A stretch of DNA of 64,000 nt from Gari tellinella (GCA_922989275.2 OV277867.1:9734001-9798000), one strand, 5' to 3'. Numbered from the stretch's first letter, positions 51,283-61,535 are shown. Numbers and translations: made by a program. The notes: generated from the sequence alone by a model not told the origin.

Positions 51283-51522
51283 TTAACCCTTTCAACCCTA
51301 CAGCCCTGTGGAGAGAATACTGATTACATATGCAAACAGTGTAGACCCTGATCAGAGAGCTCCTATAGGAGCCCTCTGATCAGGGTCTGCACTGTTTGAT
51401 ATTTTCATTGGACTTCATTGTCAGACAACAGTGTAACAGTATACTATTCAAAATACTTATTCAAGAAGAGTCCAAAATGATTATAAATACTCACAAGAGA
51501 AATTTAGGGTTGAACAGGTTAA
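51283..51522. mobile_element. Family C element with GGAGC apex
   Basis: Ends TTAACCCTTTCAACCC and TTAGGGTTGAACAGGTTAA. The core GCAAACAGTGTAGACCCTGA, GAGAGCTCCTATAGGAGCCC, TCAGGGTCTGCACTGTTTG has the alternative apex also seen at 48843. Confidence 0.85.
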
Positions 51523-51613
51523 GTCAAACTGCATTGATTTAGAAATACAAAAACATCTATTTTGCGATAAGGCGATATTTGACAGAGAGTTTCTTGGAAG
51601 CGTTGTGACGTCA

Positions 51614-51974
51614 TACAGTGGAGAGTCTGTTATTCTTTCCCAATAAACGCGTTTACGCTAAAACTATTATTTGCAGTGCAAACAGTTTGGAGCCAGATCA
51701 GACGCCGGGTAACCCGGGGGCGTGAGCACTGTTGCACATTTCAGTATTGCTCATGAACAGACTCAATTAAACCGAGTCTGCAATTTTCAGTATTTGCTTT
51801 GTTTTCTGTGCTTTCAAAGGATCTCCCCTTATTCAGATTTATCCAAACTGTTTGCCACCAAGATAAACAAGAATTATCAGAATTGTCCAAAAGTTGTTCT
51901 TTTCTACGTTTTAGTGCTTTGCGTTTGCGTACGTTTGCGTTTAAACGGGAAAGAATAACAGATTCTCCACTGTA
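51614..51974 (-). mobile_element. Family A element with ~118-bp apex replacement
   Basis: 361 bp; ends AGTCTG and CAGATT. The left half runs to GACGCCGGGTAACCCGG; then 51719-51837 is foreign text (GGCGTGAGCACTGTTGC ... TTCAGATTTATCC) and family A resumes at AAACTGTTTGCCACC. The insert contains AGACTCAATTAAACCGAGTCT. No clear terminal repeats on it. Confidence 0.9.
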
Positions 51975-52720
51975 CTAGCAGTGAAAGGGTTATTTCATTG
52001 ATTAATAACGACGTGTATAGTCGTCTTTTAGGGTCAGTGTAGCTGTTAAAACTTAAAAGCACAATTAACATTTAGAAATATTGTAGACCCAGATCAAAAT
52101 TGAATAATGAATAAATGGTGTTTTACGGCCCATTGACACAAGATTAGCATTAAGAGACGAACGACCCGGACTAGAGTGCCTGTGATGTTGCAATAATTGA
52201 TTTTTAACACCCCATTACAATTTAAAACGGACTACATCTTATTACAAACTGTAATTGTTAATTTGAATTGTCAGGGATGCATGAGATAGAGAAAGGTTAA
52301 TGTAGATTCAACCATGACACTTGCATGAACTGTAAACTATCATGGTATAATCATCCCTGTAAAGCAATAAGTATTGTAAAATGGTGGTTTACTTACAATA
52401 GTGAGCTTCTTAGCGACACAGCTTCGTTAATGTAATTACTCAGATTATACATACAATACTTCACTCTATTTGCAGCAGCCATCAATCACGTGAATGGAAA
52501 CATACTTGGTATTTTATGAAAGTGAAGTTTCAGGTACTTTCCCTCAAAGTTTTAAAAAACATAACATATTATATTAAAGTGATATTCCCTATTATTAAAT
52601 ACAACTAAATTCTCTTTTGACGTATTTTACGCACTTTTATTACCCCTGAACTAAAGAAAATAATTCCATTATATATAGGTAAGAATAATCAACATAAGAA
52701 ATACTTCCTATATTAAACAT
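51975..52720. other. Gap with dispersed-repeat traces
   Basis: GGTGTTTTACGGCCCATTGA and CAAGATTAGCATTAAGAGAC at 52109-52165 match a dispersed repeat type. 52272-52372 contains the pair GTCAGGGATGCATGAG / CTCATGGTATAATCATCCCTG in loose form. No gene. Confidence 0.4.
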
Positions 52721-52812
52721 GTAGTATATGGTAGCCTAAAGCAGACAGAAAGTAAGGCGCATTCTGCTTTACTTTCAATCTGCTTTAAGTGGCCATCTGT
52801 CTTTAACAATAG
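52721..52812. repeat. Family H hairpin, left half shortened
   Basis: GGTAGCCTAAAGCAGACAGA, AAGTAAGGCGCATTCTGCTT, TACTTTCAATCTGCTTTAAG, TGGCCATCTGTC. One arm has lost the GCAGAATGC segment. Confidence 0.65.
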
Positions 52813-53987
52813 ATGCAGGATATGGGGTAATGGGATAACTGTTTGTTTCTATGCGTAAAGTGTGAGATGACAGTCACAAACTTGCTTCGGAAGTACATAA
52901 ATTACATGTCAATACATCCAATTATCATCTTTAAATCCAAATCTTTCATGAATTCATGCTCTTAACATCTTAACAAACAAATTTATTTGATTTTTGTTTC
53001 TATTATTATCTTTGTTTCCCATACTTTATTGACAAATGTATTATTCGTATTTAGATTTGATAGTCGTGATAGTATTAATGTTACACCTATGAGAAGAACC
53101 AAATAAGCTTTTGCTTTCGTTCTCATCCTAATGTATATCCATTTATTGTTTATAAAAGTTATATATGTTATGAAATACAAATATATATATAAACTAAATT
53201 CAAATGAACTTTTAATGTATTGATAAGCTGATAATGTTCTACAGTTAGATGTACTGTGAACCAGTTTGGCTTGAAAATGTATTAATATCAATTTACAGAC
53301 ACTATGATTTGTTGGTAGGTTTAAATCGTATAGGCTATTTAACACATACAAGAATCCATAGTTATCAAGTAAAGCATTAAAATTCTTTACACCTCTATCA
53401 GGCTCGCAAGAAGACTTATGTTAATTAACCTTCAAATATACTATCTAATAAAACAACAAAATAGATTTACACACTAACTTAACTTATCATTATGCGTGTG
53501 TATCTGGATACCTTCCCAGTTCAGTGTATAGTCCATCATTGCTATAAGTGGTTTCACTTAGAACACTGATTTTACAGAATTTAATATATAATATTATACT
53601 ACACATTCAATATTCTTAGACTTACCAACCCACTAAATTTCACATCCAAAGTTTACAGTAGCCCCAACAAATGCGTCAAACAGTTAACATTTAAAACTAG
53701 TGCGTTACGAGTAATTTCGAAGATTTTGTAAAAGAACATTTAAGGCTTTCAGACCCTTTCCCTACACTAGTTCTCTACTTTATAAAACAAAGGATCCAAT
53801 ATAATTAAACACTGTAACTGTATTGAAATACTTTGATAGTACGGTATGAATGCTGTATGTGACACATGAAAAAAACCCAACCAATGTTAATTTGCTCCAG
53901 TTTCATACCGTTTTCATAACGTACTGTAAATTAATGTACATGTATTTCAATACACATGTACTCCTTTTGACTGGGTATTCTGACATT
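52813..53987. other. 1.2-kb AT-rich gap
   Basis: A minus-strand 122-aa ORF (52983-53351) is the longest here, but it is Ile/Tyr/Asn-rich as expected of AT-rich non-coding sequence. I see no repeat copies. Confidence 0.4.
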
Positions 53988-54058
53988 TTCAAACAGTTTG
54001 GATCCTGATCAGACACTGTATAATTTGGTGTCTGAGCAGGATTCAAACTGTTTGACAC
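53988..54058. repeat. Solo hairpin core, family C type
   Basis: CAAACAGTTTGGATCCTGAT, CAGACACTGTATAATTTGGT, GTCTGAGCAGGATTCAAACT, GTTTGACACTC. Apex diverged; no CCCTTT termini nearby. Confidence 0.7.
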
Positions 54059-54109
54059 TCATATCAATGATGCTTAAGTCAAAATACCAAATATCTTAAT
54101 TTGAGATAT

Positions 54110-54345
54110 AAAAGCATATGACATGTTCAAGCAGTAAACAGAATATAAACATTGTTTCCCAAATAAACATATTTAGACAAACACAAACATGTTCATTGCA
54201 AACAGTTTGGAGCCAGATTAGACGCCGAAAAATTCGGCGTCTAATCTGGCCCAAAACTGTTTGCCATTTAGATTGCTTATGACTCGTCAATATTTTCAGG
54301 TTGCTGTCACGTTCTCAACTTTATTGCACTGTGTTTGCGTCGAAC
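54110..54345 (-). mobile_element. Family A-like element, diverged subfamily
   Basis: Core GCAAACAGTTTGGAGCCAG, GACGCCGAAAAATTCGGCGTC, CTGGCCCAAAACTGTTTGCC. The apex AAAAATT replaces GGTAACC symmetrically on both arms. Outer parts (CCCAAATAAACATATTTAG, GTTTGCGTCGAACATATC) are weakly family A-like. Confidence 0.65.
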
Positions 54346-54493
54346 ATATCTGTTCCTTTGTGAATCCATTAATATATAGTTTGTGTGTGTTTTTGGGGCA
54401 ACAGACGGAGGTAGAATTGATAGTTAATATTAATATACCGTGTAGTCATTGAGGATATACAGTTGTGAAGACGTCATAGTATTTCTTCTCATA

Positions 54494-54900
54494 TACATCT
54501 GAATTACTCGGCGATTCATCAAATTGATTGCAAGAGTAATCACGGTTTTAACCATAAACATATATACTACAGAGGAGAAACCGTTATTCTTTTCCGTTTA
54601 AACGCAAACGTACGCAAACGTATTACACTAAAACGTAGAAAAAGACAACCTATTGACAATCCTGACCATATATTTTAATCTGAGTGGCAAACAGTTTGGA
54701 GCCTGATCAGACGCCGGGTTACCCGGCGTCTGATCTGGCTCCAAACTGTTTGCAAATGCAAATACATGTAATAGCTTTAGCGTTTACAAACGCGTTTATT
54801 GGGAAAGAATAACGTTTTCTCCACTGTACATCTGAATTACTCGGCGTTTCATCAAATTGATTGCAAGAGTAATCACGGTTTAACCATAAACATATACTAC
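54494..54900 (+). repeat. ~75-bp tandem duplication split by family A
   Basis: TACATCTGAATTACTCGGCG to CATATATACTA (54494-54569) is repeated at 54827-54900 with a few differences. The second copy begins at the right TA of the family A element between them. Confidence 0.88.
54568..54828 (+). mobile_element. Family A element at a duplication junction
   Basis: 261 bp; left CAGAGGAGAAACCG, right CGTTTT. Small insertions in the right arm (AATACATGTAATAGCTTTAG and GCGTTTACAAACGCG) make it longer than usual. Confidence 0.92.
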
Positions 54901-54905
54901 ATGTA

Positions 54906-55030
54906 TTTGTAACTCAGATTTTAGTAAATAGTCATCATAATTATTCAGGAACAATTATTTTTAACATTTATAGAATTGTGTTTGCGTTTGGTTTAGGTTC
55001 AAAAGGAAAAGCCGATCTACTCCACTGTAG
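54906..55030 (-). mobile_element. Family A half, degraded
   Basis: AACTCAGATTTTAGTAAATA, TGTGTTTGCGTTTGGTTTAG, AAAAGGAAAAGCCG and TACTCCACTGTAG; left half and core missing. A CATGTACATGTATATG microsatellite follows. Confidence 0.55.
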
Positions 55031-55216
55031 TACATGTACATGTATATGTAGATACAGGTATACATATACATGTACATTTGCGTTTTACCTATGTGTCGCA
55101 TTCAGAATGATTTATCGATCTTTTTAGATGCCACAGCTGTTCAAAATACCTGTAGTCTTTGCACTTCGTCCCATCATGACAGGGAAACGTTCTGTATATA
55201 GTGGAGAAGACGTTAT

Positions 55217-55464
55217 AATTTTTCTGTTTAACCCTGCCTTTACCCCATGAAATTACCTTTTAGTGAATTTAATTTATTCCCCTTTTAAGAAAATAGTTCC
55301 AATTTATACAGTCACAAGAAATGTATCAAAATAAATATTTTTTAGAATTTTTCTGTTTAACCCTTTCCCCCATGGAATTACCTTTTAGTGCATTTAATTT
55401 ATTCCCCTTTTAAGAAAATAGTTCCAATTTATACAGTCACAAAAAAGGTATCAAAATAAATATT
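55217..55464 (+). repeat. ~128-bp tandem duplication
   Basis: AATTTTTCTGTTTAACCCT starts at 55218 and 55346. Both units run through CCCATG.AATTACCTTTTAGT and GAAAATAGTTCCAATTTATA to CAAAATAAATATTTT. A family A left scrap (TATAGTGGAGAAGACGTTAT) precedes it. Confidence 0.85.
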
Positions 55465-55483
55465 TTCTATATAATTATCCTAG

Positions 55484-55590
55484 CAGATAGTAGCTTAAGG
55501 CAGGCTGAAAGTAAAGCAGAATGTGCCTTAAGGCACATTCTGCTTTACTTTCAACCGGCTTTAAGTGGTCACATATCTTCAATACTATAA
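55484..55590. repeat. Family H element, best-preserved hairpin
   Basis: AGCAGATAGTAGCTTAAGGC, AGGCTGAAAGTAAAGCAG, apex AATGTGCCTTAAGGCACATT, CTGCTTTACTTTCAACCGGC, TTTAAGTGGTCACATATC. The stem is nearly perfect over ~40 bp. Confidence 0.85.
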
Positions 55591-55809
55591 ACAGACTATA
55601 GGGTAAAGGGTTAAACGAACAAACAGCTTAGATCTAGGTCATACGTCAGGCAACTCTGTGATGCTCATATCTAGACTGATATTCCTTCAAACAAAATCCA
55701 AATACAGTGTCGAAGATGTCTTTCTGTCGCGTTTAAACGCATACGAAACGCAAACACATATCATATGATGTTTCAGGCAGAATGAACGAAGCACGAACAT
55801 TGCTTTAAG

Positions 55810-56059
55810 TACAGTGGAGAAAACGTTATTCTTTCCCAATAAACGCGTTTACGCTAAAACTATTATTTGCAGTGCAAACAGTTTGAAGCCAGATCAGACG
55901 CCGGGTAACCCGGCGTCTGATCAGGCTCCAAACTGTTTGCCACCAAGATAAACATGAATTATCAGAATTGTCTAAAAGTTGTAATTTTCTACGTTTTAGT
56001 GCTATGCGTTTGCGTACGTTTGCGTTTAAACGGGAAAGAATAACGTTTTCTCCACTGTA
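55810..56059 (-). mobile_element. Family A element, reverse
   Basis: 250 bp, AAAACG/CGTTTT ends, very few private changes (GAAGCCAG, GTGCTATGCG). Confidence 0.93.
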
Positions 56060-56882
56060 TTTGCATGCTGGGTAATTGTTTCGTCTCCAATAGTTGTCGT
56101 CTGCTATTGTTTTTTTTAAAAAAAAGTATTTCTTTTTTTAATTTCTTTTCAAAACAGGGTCAGAATGTCTAACGGTTTGGATCCTGATGAGACGCCGCAT
56201 TACATCTGGATGAAAACTGTTTGCAATGGTAATCAATGTGGGTCATATCAGCCGCTTACATGCAAAGCGTTATATTTACAATCGCCCCATTCAATTCCTT
56301 TGAAAAAATGCTGTTCATTTTTTATAAACACCATTTCTCGAGAGGGCGGGGCTTGTTGATATGTTTCGAAGAGGAGGCGGGGCATATGCAGTTTTCATTC
56401 GCGAATTAATCTTTGGAACTTGGACAGCAAACATTTGGCGGAAGTTTTCAAAATTTGTTCTTAACCGATCTATGCCTTCCTATTAGTGAAAACCATGATT
56501 CCCGACTACAATTGTTCTTTATCAATTAAATAAATGGCAAGAAAATTGACATACCTTATAGACATAAACTATCTGTGTTTCCTTTATGACAAAAATCCGA
56601 TATATTTATCCTTCTTTGAAAATGACGTCACTTCTAAATGACGTCAAATTGGCATTTCGCGCCAAACTGTCAAAGTTGTTGACCTTAGAATGTAAACAAT
56701 GGAACTTATAAGTTTGCTTCGGAATGTACACAGCTTCAGTAAATCGGTCACGGCTGTTCCGTATAAGATACACATTATTCGTGTAATCAACCTCTAATTT
56801 GGATTAAACATACACGCGTACTGACAAAATTTTAATTTAATATAAGAAATTACAGCAAATATATTGTAAATATAAGAAAACA
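56060..56882. other. Gap with traces only
   Basis: GGTTTGGATCCTGATGAGAC and CATCTGGATGAAAACTGTTT (56173-56223) is half a core. Two TGACGTCA sites lie near 56630-56645. GGCGGGGC occurs at 56345 and 56376. ORF 56165-56359 crosses the core trace and is rejected. Confidence 0.45.
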
Positions 56883-57006
56883 CAGATTTTTCGGCGTTCA
56901 AACGAAATGAACGACAGAAAATTATCGGCAAATTTACCATGAATCGCTAGCGCGATTCATGGTTTTTGCCCATAATTTTCTTTCGTTCATTTCGCCGAAA
57001 AATCTG
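56883..57006. repeat. 124-bp hairpin
   Basis: CAGATTTTTCGGCG, AAACGAAATGAACGACAGAA, AATTATCGGCAAA and CCATGAATCGCTAGCGCGAT form arms, broken by small asymmetric bulges. Confidence 0.85.
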
Positions 57007-57022
57007 TTCATTTCTGAAATAT

Positions 57023-57092
57023 ACAATGGAGATGTCGTTATTCCTTCCTTTTAGAAACGTTTACGCTAAAGCTATTATTTCCATTGCCAACA
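57023..57092 (-). mobile_element. Family A left-end fragment
   Basis: TACAATGGAGATGTCGTTAT, TTTAGAAACGTTTACGCTAA, TTATTTCCATTGCCAACAG; stops at the core. Confidence 0.7.
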
Positions 57093-57237
57093 GATGTTTG
57101 GGTCTGTTTCAATCATACGTCTGCGTTGATGCTTCGTTTTGATTTCTTCAATGAATGGCTGCCCAAAACACCGTTCATTGAGATTCAAACTTTTTGAACC
57201 ATTAGTTCAAAGGCTTCTCAGTGCTGTGCTTACAGTA

Positions 57238-57485
57238 CAGGGGCCCGTTTTACTAAACAACTTACGCAAAAATTTTGCGTAAGTCAAAACAGCTTAACTC
57301 TTATTTTTTCGATCATAAACGTTTGCAAACAGCAAATAGCCAGACCAGAGGACGCGTTAAAAGCGCGTCCTCTGATCTGGCTATTTGCTGTTTGAAACAA
57401 GTGATAATAAAAAATATAGATTAAAATTTAAAATTTTGACTTACGCAAATAGTTTGCGTAAGTTGTTTAGTAAAACGGGCCCCAG
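57238..57485. mobile_element. Family F variant carrying the CAAACAG-type core
   Basis: Ends CAGGGGCCCGTTTTACTAAA and TTTAGTAAAACGGGCCCCAG. Subterminal dyad TTACGCAAAAATTTTGCGTAA replaces TACGAC. The centre is GTTTGCAAACAGCAAATAGC, CAGAGGACGCGTTAAAAGCG, CGTCCTCTG, then GGCTATTTGCTGTTTG, a core of the A/C/I kind and not the usual GTGACATCTCTTTG stem. Followed by GAGACGTTATTCTTTCCC, a family A end. Confidence 0.88.
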
Positions 57486-57753
57486 GAGACGTTATTCTTT
57501 CCCGTTTTTATTATTGTTATTATTATTATACCAGATTTTTATATATATGCGTTCAAAGGCGCTTCAAATGAAATTATATAAATGTACCTTCAAAGCGAGA
57601 AAAGACAAATAACTACATTCACAATAAACATGACATATGTACAGTATGGAGTTACATGGAAACATGGAAAGTTTTTCAATATTAATAATAGTTAATAATA
57701 GTTTTAACGTGAACACGTTTATTATTGGGAAATAATAATGTACTCTCCTCTGT
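57486..57753 (+). mobile_element. Family A element, degraded
   Basis: GAGACGTTATTCTTTCCCG at the left (its first bases lost at the family F junction), then unrelated AT-rich text, then TAATAGTTTTAACGTGAACA, CGTTTATTATTGGGAAATAA and CTCTCCTCTGTA. Confidence 0.6.
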
Positions 57754-57956
57754 AAATGCATTTTTAAAGCTTTTGCAACCATTGAAATCTATTAAGCAGT
57801 TTACATTCAAGTTTGACCTTAAAGCGACTCGCAACCAGATGGTGCATTAAAAATAGTAATTTGTAAATATGTGTCAAACGCTTATATAAATGGTAAAGAA
57901 TTAGTTTAGGATAAGAAATTCTGTTTAAAAAATGTATTTCAATAAAAAAAATTATT

Positions 57957-58045
57957 GGTCTCTGGTGGGATTCGAACCCGGGGCCCGGCATTGGCGGACA
58001 GAAGGCAAAATAGGGGAAACCGCTTAGACCAATGGACCACGGAAC
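57957..58045 (-). tRNA. tRNA-like sequence (probable SINE head or pseudogene)
   Basis: Minus strand: GTTCCGTGGTCCATTGGTCT, AAGCGG (A-box region), a long variable stretch, then CCGGGTTCGAATCCCACC (B box) and AGAGACC. Acceptor and T stems pair poorly, and the overall length suggests a Leu/Ser-like ancestor. Not considered functional. Confidence 0.4.
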
Positions 58046-58487
58046 TATCCGTTTATCTCGGATCGATTTAACGTATTTCAATGTGTAGCGATCGAAAGTG
58101 CATACAACTTCGTAATTCGGCTCGTGTTTATGTCTGAGCCCGTGTAGAGAAGCAACAACAACAACTATACCGTCTACTAGTCGGTATAGAAAAACGATGG
58201 AAAATATCTAAAAATCTAAGATTCGGTGACGATTCTTGAGACTTTTTTTGGACTGATCATATTTTTTTAATGTCAGAAGCCAAATAATGCCACACATTTG
58301 CTTTTATTTGAGTATTTTATTTTATTTTGACAAGTACACCATCCGGTTGCGAGTCCCTTTAATGGAAAGTCAATGCAGTTGGTACAAATCTTGCCTTGAG
58401 CTATCATACATGTACTTACTTAGCTTGGCGCACATGAATTCTTTGCAATTCCAATCCAAAAATATTATATTTCTAAATTATACATTG
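58046..58487. other. Gap without a supported gene
   Basis: ACCGTCTACTAGTCGGTAT near 58169 is a small dyad. No supported ORF. Confidence 0.4.
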
Positions 58488-58578
58488 TAATGTTCTTAGA
58501 GATGTTATTCGTTGATAAAAGCAATATTTCACCTTTCAATGTTCAAGTGTTTCCATTAAAACATCTCTAAGAACATTA
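58488..58578. repeat. 91-bp inverted repeat
   Basis: TAATGTTCTTAGAGATGTT and AACATCTCTAAGAACATTA pair perfectly around a ~50-nt loop (ATTCGTTGATAAAAGCAATA...). Its last TTA is also the first TTA of the family C element at 58576. Confidence 0.85.
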
Positions 58579-58822
58579 ACCCTTTCGCCGCCAGAATCGC
58601 CTAAAGTCGAATTTGCAAACAGTTTTGATCCTGATCAGACGCCGCGTTACTCGGCGTCTGATCAGGATCAAAACTGTTTGACACCCGTTTCGATATTTCT
58701 TATATCATACTCTTTTAATTCTTACTTTGAAATGATATTGAAAACAATAATATTGAAGCAGACGACACAATAACGGTGTAGGGGTAAAAATCTCAAAAAT
58801 AATTTGGCGGTGAAAGGGTTAA
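58576..58822. mobile_element. Family C element
   Basis: 247 bp; ends TTAACCCTTTCGCCGCCA and TGGCGGTGAAAGGGTTAA. Core GCAAACAGTTTTGATCCTG, GACGCCGCGTTACTCGGCGTC, GGATCAAAACTGTTTG. Confidence 0.92.
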
Positions 58823-59252
58823 AATGTGGAATTCAATGGATTTTAAAATTGTGATGAATTCTCAGAAGTTTCACATTTTGAGATTTGCTCGGGTTTTGCC
58901 TATAGGATCTGAACAGGTGTAAACGTTATCAGAATCAGTAAAGTAAACCTTTGGCAAAAACATGTCCAAGTTTGGAAGAAATTGAACAAAAATGTTGGAA
59001 GTTATGTGATGAGATGTGATAAGGTCAATGCATTGGAAACTATAAAGGTTTTACCCTTGGTGCTTAGCAAACTTTGAGTAGTACATATATATCTAGGGAA
59101 AGGGCTCATCCATGCTAATGTTGTAATTACTTGTATCCCAATCCCTTTGCACATGTTATTATATAAATAAAAAAAGTTAAACTAAACTACTGAACGGGTT
59201 AAGTTTCAAGGCTCAATAATTCATAAGGACATGTGTACTATACTGTGTGTGG
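58823..59252. other. Gap without a supported gene
   Basis: AT-rich with no repeat or ORF recognised. Confidence 0.4.
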
Positions 59253-59504
59253 TACAGTAGAGGAGACGTTCTTTCCCGATAAACGCGTTTACGCTAAAAC
59301 TATTATTTCCATTGCAAACAGTTTGGAGCCAAATCAGACACCGGGTAACCCGGCGTCTGATCAGGCTCCAAACCGTTTGCTACTCAGATTAGAATGAGTA
59401 GTAAGGATTATCAATAAGATGTCCTTTTCTCCATGTTATTGCTAAAAATGCTTTTGCGTTTCATTTGTTTTTAAACGGGAAAAATTACATCTTCGCCCCC
59501 CGTA
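59253..59504 (-). mobile_element. Family A element, reverse, degraded ends
   Basis: Left TACAGTAGAGGAGACGTTCT; right end ACATCTTCGCCCCCCGTA. Core intact with one change, GACACCGGGTAACCCGGCGTC. Confidence 0.85.
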
Positions 59505-59555
59505 TTAGCGTGACATCCACTCTATGTAGTGCGGTCTGTTTTTCAACAAAACATT

Positions 59556-59770
59556 TTACCCCTTCAGAACGCTATGTTATTACCGTCTGCTGACATTACC
59601 GTCTGCAACAAAGTCTCACAGTTCACTTATTTCCATTTTCCTTTAGAAAAATATCATCGGAGTGACAAACAACTTGTATCCAGACGAGACGGCGAGTTAC
59701 TCGGCGTCCCGTCTGGATACAAGCTGTTTGCAAAGGCTAAAAAATGTGACTCACCGCGTGAAAAAGGGAA
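59556..59770. mobile_element. Family C element, diverged
   Basis: TTACCCCTTCAGAACG at the left, ACAAACAACTTGTATCCAGA, GACGGCGAGTTACTCGGCGTC, GTCTGGATACAAGCTGTTTG. The stem changed GTTTGGATCC to CTTGTATCC on both arms, so pairing is kept. Confidence 0.75.
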
Positions 59771-60268
59771 ATTGCCAATCATCTGTCTAGAAGGAGCTAA
59801 TTGGTAGGACGTTAGTCAAGGTAGGGTTTCATAAAAGTGGAGGAAGGAAACGTGGAATGGTTATTTCATAAAAAGCCATCGTATCAAATTGCGGCGATTT
59901 GGAGTTATCGAAATCATACGGATTCCTAGAAAAACATCTGCGACACGTGTATAACATATATTTGTAACTTTTTAGTGTACATTTACTAATGACAACACGA
60001 GAAATCAAAGTGCTGCAGAGACCGGATAATCACAAACACGTATGATCAGACTTAATGTCGCATGATTGTACTGCATATGTATATATGTATGTATGCAGTA
60101 CTTTGATAAGTTAAAGGACCACTTTCAGATTTTCAGTATATTTTCAAATAAATTGCCTTTTACTAATTACATATACACAAAAAACCTGGCATAACGACGC
60201 AAAATATGTTTCATTCTAGTTTTTGTTGTTGTTGCTAATAACGGTTTACATGTACATCCACTTGAAGC
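59771..60268. other. Gap without a supported gene
   Basis: CATATGTATATATGTATGTATG near 60077; otherwise featureless. Confidence 0.4.
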
Positions 60269-60518
60269 TACAGTGGAGAATCTGTTATTCTTTCCCAATA
60301 AACGCGTTTACGCTAAAACTATTATTTGCAGTGCAAACAGTTTGGAGCTAGATCAGACGCCGGGTAACCCGGCGTCTGATCAGTCTCCAAACTGTTTGCC
60401 ACCAAGATAAACATGAATTATCAGAATTGTCCAAAAGTTGTTCTTTTCTACGTTTTAGTGCTTTGCGTTTGCGTACGTTTGCGTTTAAACGGGAAAGAAT
60501 AACAGATTCTCCACTGTA
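60269..60518 (-). mobile_element. Family A element, reverse
   Basis: 250 bp, AATCTG/CAGATT. Core has GGAGCTAGATC and CAGTCTCCAAACTG. Confidence 0.93.
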
Positions 60519-60817
60519 TAGATTGATGCTTCCTGTCATGCATTGCTGATCATTGCTCACTCATTGATACTACATGTAAATACAAACAATTTATTAATCC
60601 AATAAGATGAGATTTTTACATCAGAATTACGACTTTGACTAGTTAAAATACCAGAGTACATAGATCTTTTTCTGGTTGTTGCCAATATATTAAGTAAACA
60701 CAAACTCGCTCAGTGAGTGAAGTGATTACATTGCCATGAATTATGACTGGTTCTTTATACATGTATAGGGATTTGGTCCCATCCAATAGAACCGATAATC
60801 ACAGCGAGACATTTAGG

Positions 60818-60966
60818 ATATGTCATGAATCGATGTTTAAAATAAGCTGATCTCATACAAGTCTTTAATTGGAAAGTTATTAAGCGAGCCTTTGCGAGCT
60901 TAATAATATTTCTATTCTAGACGTGTTTGAGATCAACTTGTCTTAAACATCGACGAGTGACATATT
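60818..60966. repeat. 149-bp hairpin
   Basis: ATATGTCATGAATCGATGTT, AAAATAAGCTGATCTC and TTAAGCGAGC pair with GCTCGCAAAGGCTCGCTTAA-like and GAGATCAACTTGTCTTAAAC, ATCGACGAGTGACATAT. The apex GCGAGCCTTTGCGAGC is itself clear. Confidence 0.8.
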
Positions 60967-61535
60967 CTTTTTCTCACACAATCAACGATTGTAAGTTATT
61001 TTTAAAGTAATATGCTGTGTTGGAAGCCACTGACGTAATAACGCCTTTATAAATAGTGACGTTAGAGTGGCGTCATCAATTTTGTCTCACACATGTTGGA
61101 GACAAGAATATTCGTGGTCGTTGTCGCTATAAAAAACAGAGGTACATGTAGTTATGTTAGAAATTTTGTTTCGCGTTGTTTTTGTCCTCTTTCAGGCGGC
61201 TCTAGAAATAGGTTGGATGGCAACTATAGAGCGCTAACCTATTAATTTAACGACATTAACTGAGAAATAAAAAGGCATTCACCTAAATACAAACTTGTAC
61301 CATATTTCCCTTGATAATATCTATTATTGTAGATTCCGTTGAGCAATATGGTTTCCCTTCTAAATAGACGCGTTTATGTTAACATTTATCATGCTGAATT
61401 GTCGTCTGCCTCAAATATATCGTCTGCGAAAACAAATCCAAATTAGTTGTAATGCGTTTAAAAACTGAAGAAAGGTTGAATTCAGTGACAAACAGCTTGG
61501 AGCCAGATCATAAACAAGGCGGAGAATAAAGAAGG
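60967..61535. other. Gap with a core trace
   Basis: GTGACAAACAGCTTGGAGCC at ~61486 is the left half of a core. No gene. Confidence 0.45.

Noticed and set aside
52983..53351. 122-aa minus-strand ORF as a membrane protein
   Set aside because: Hydrophobic composition follows from AT-rich codons; no start context, splice sites or family pattern.
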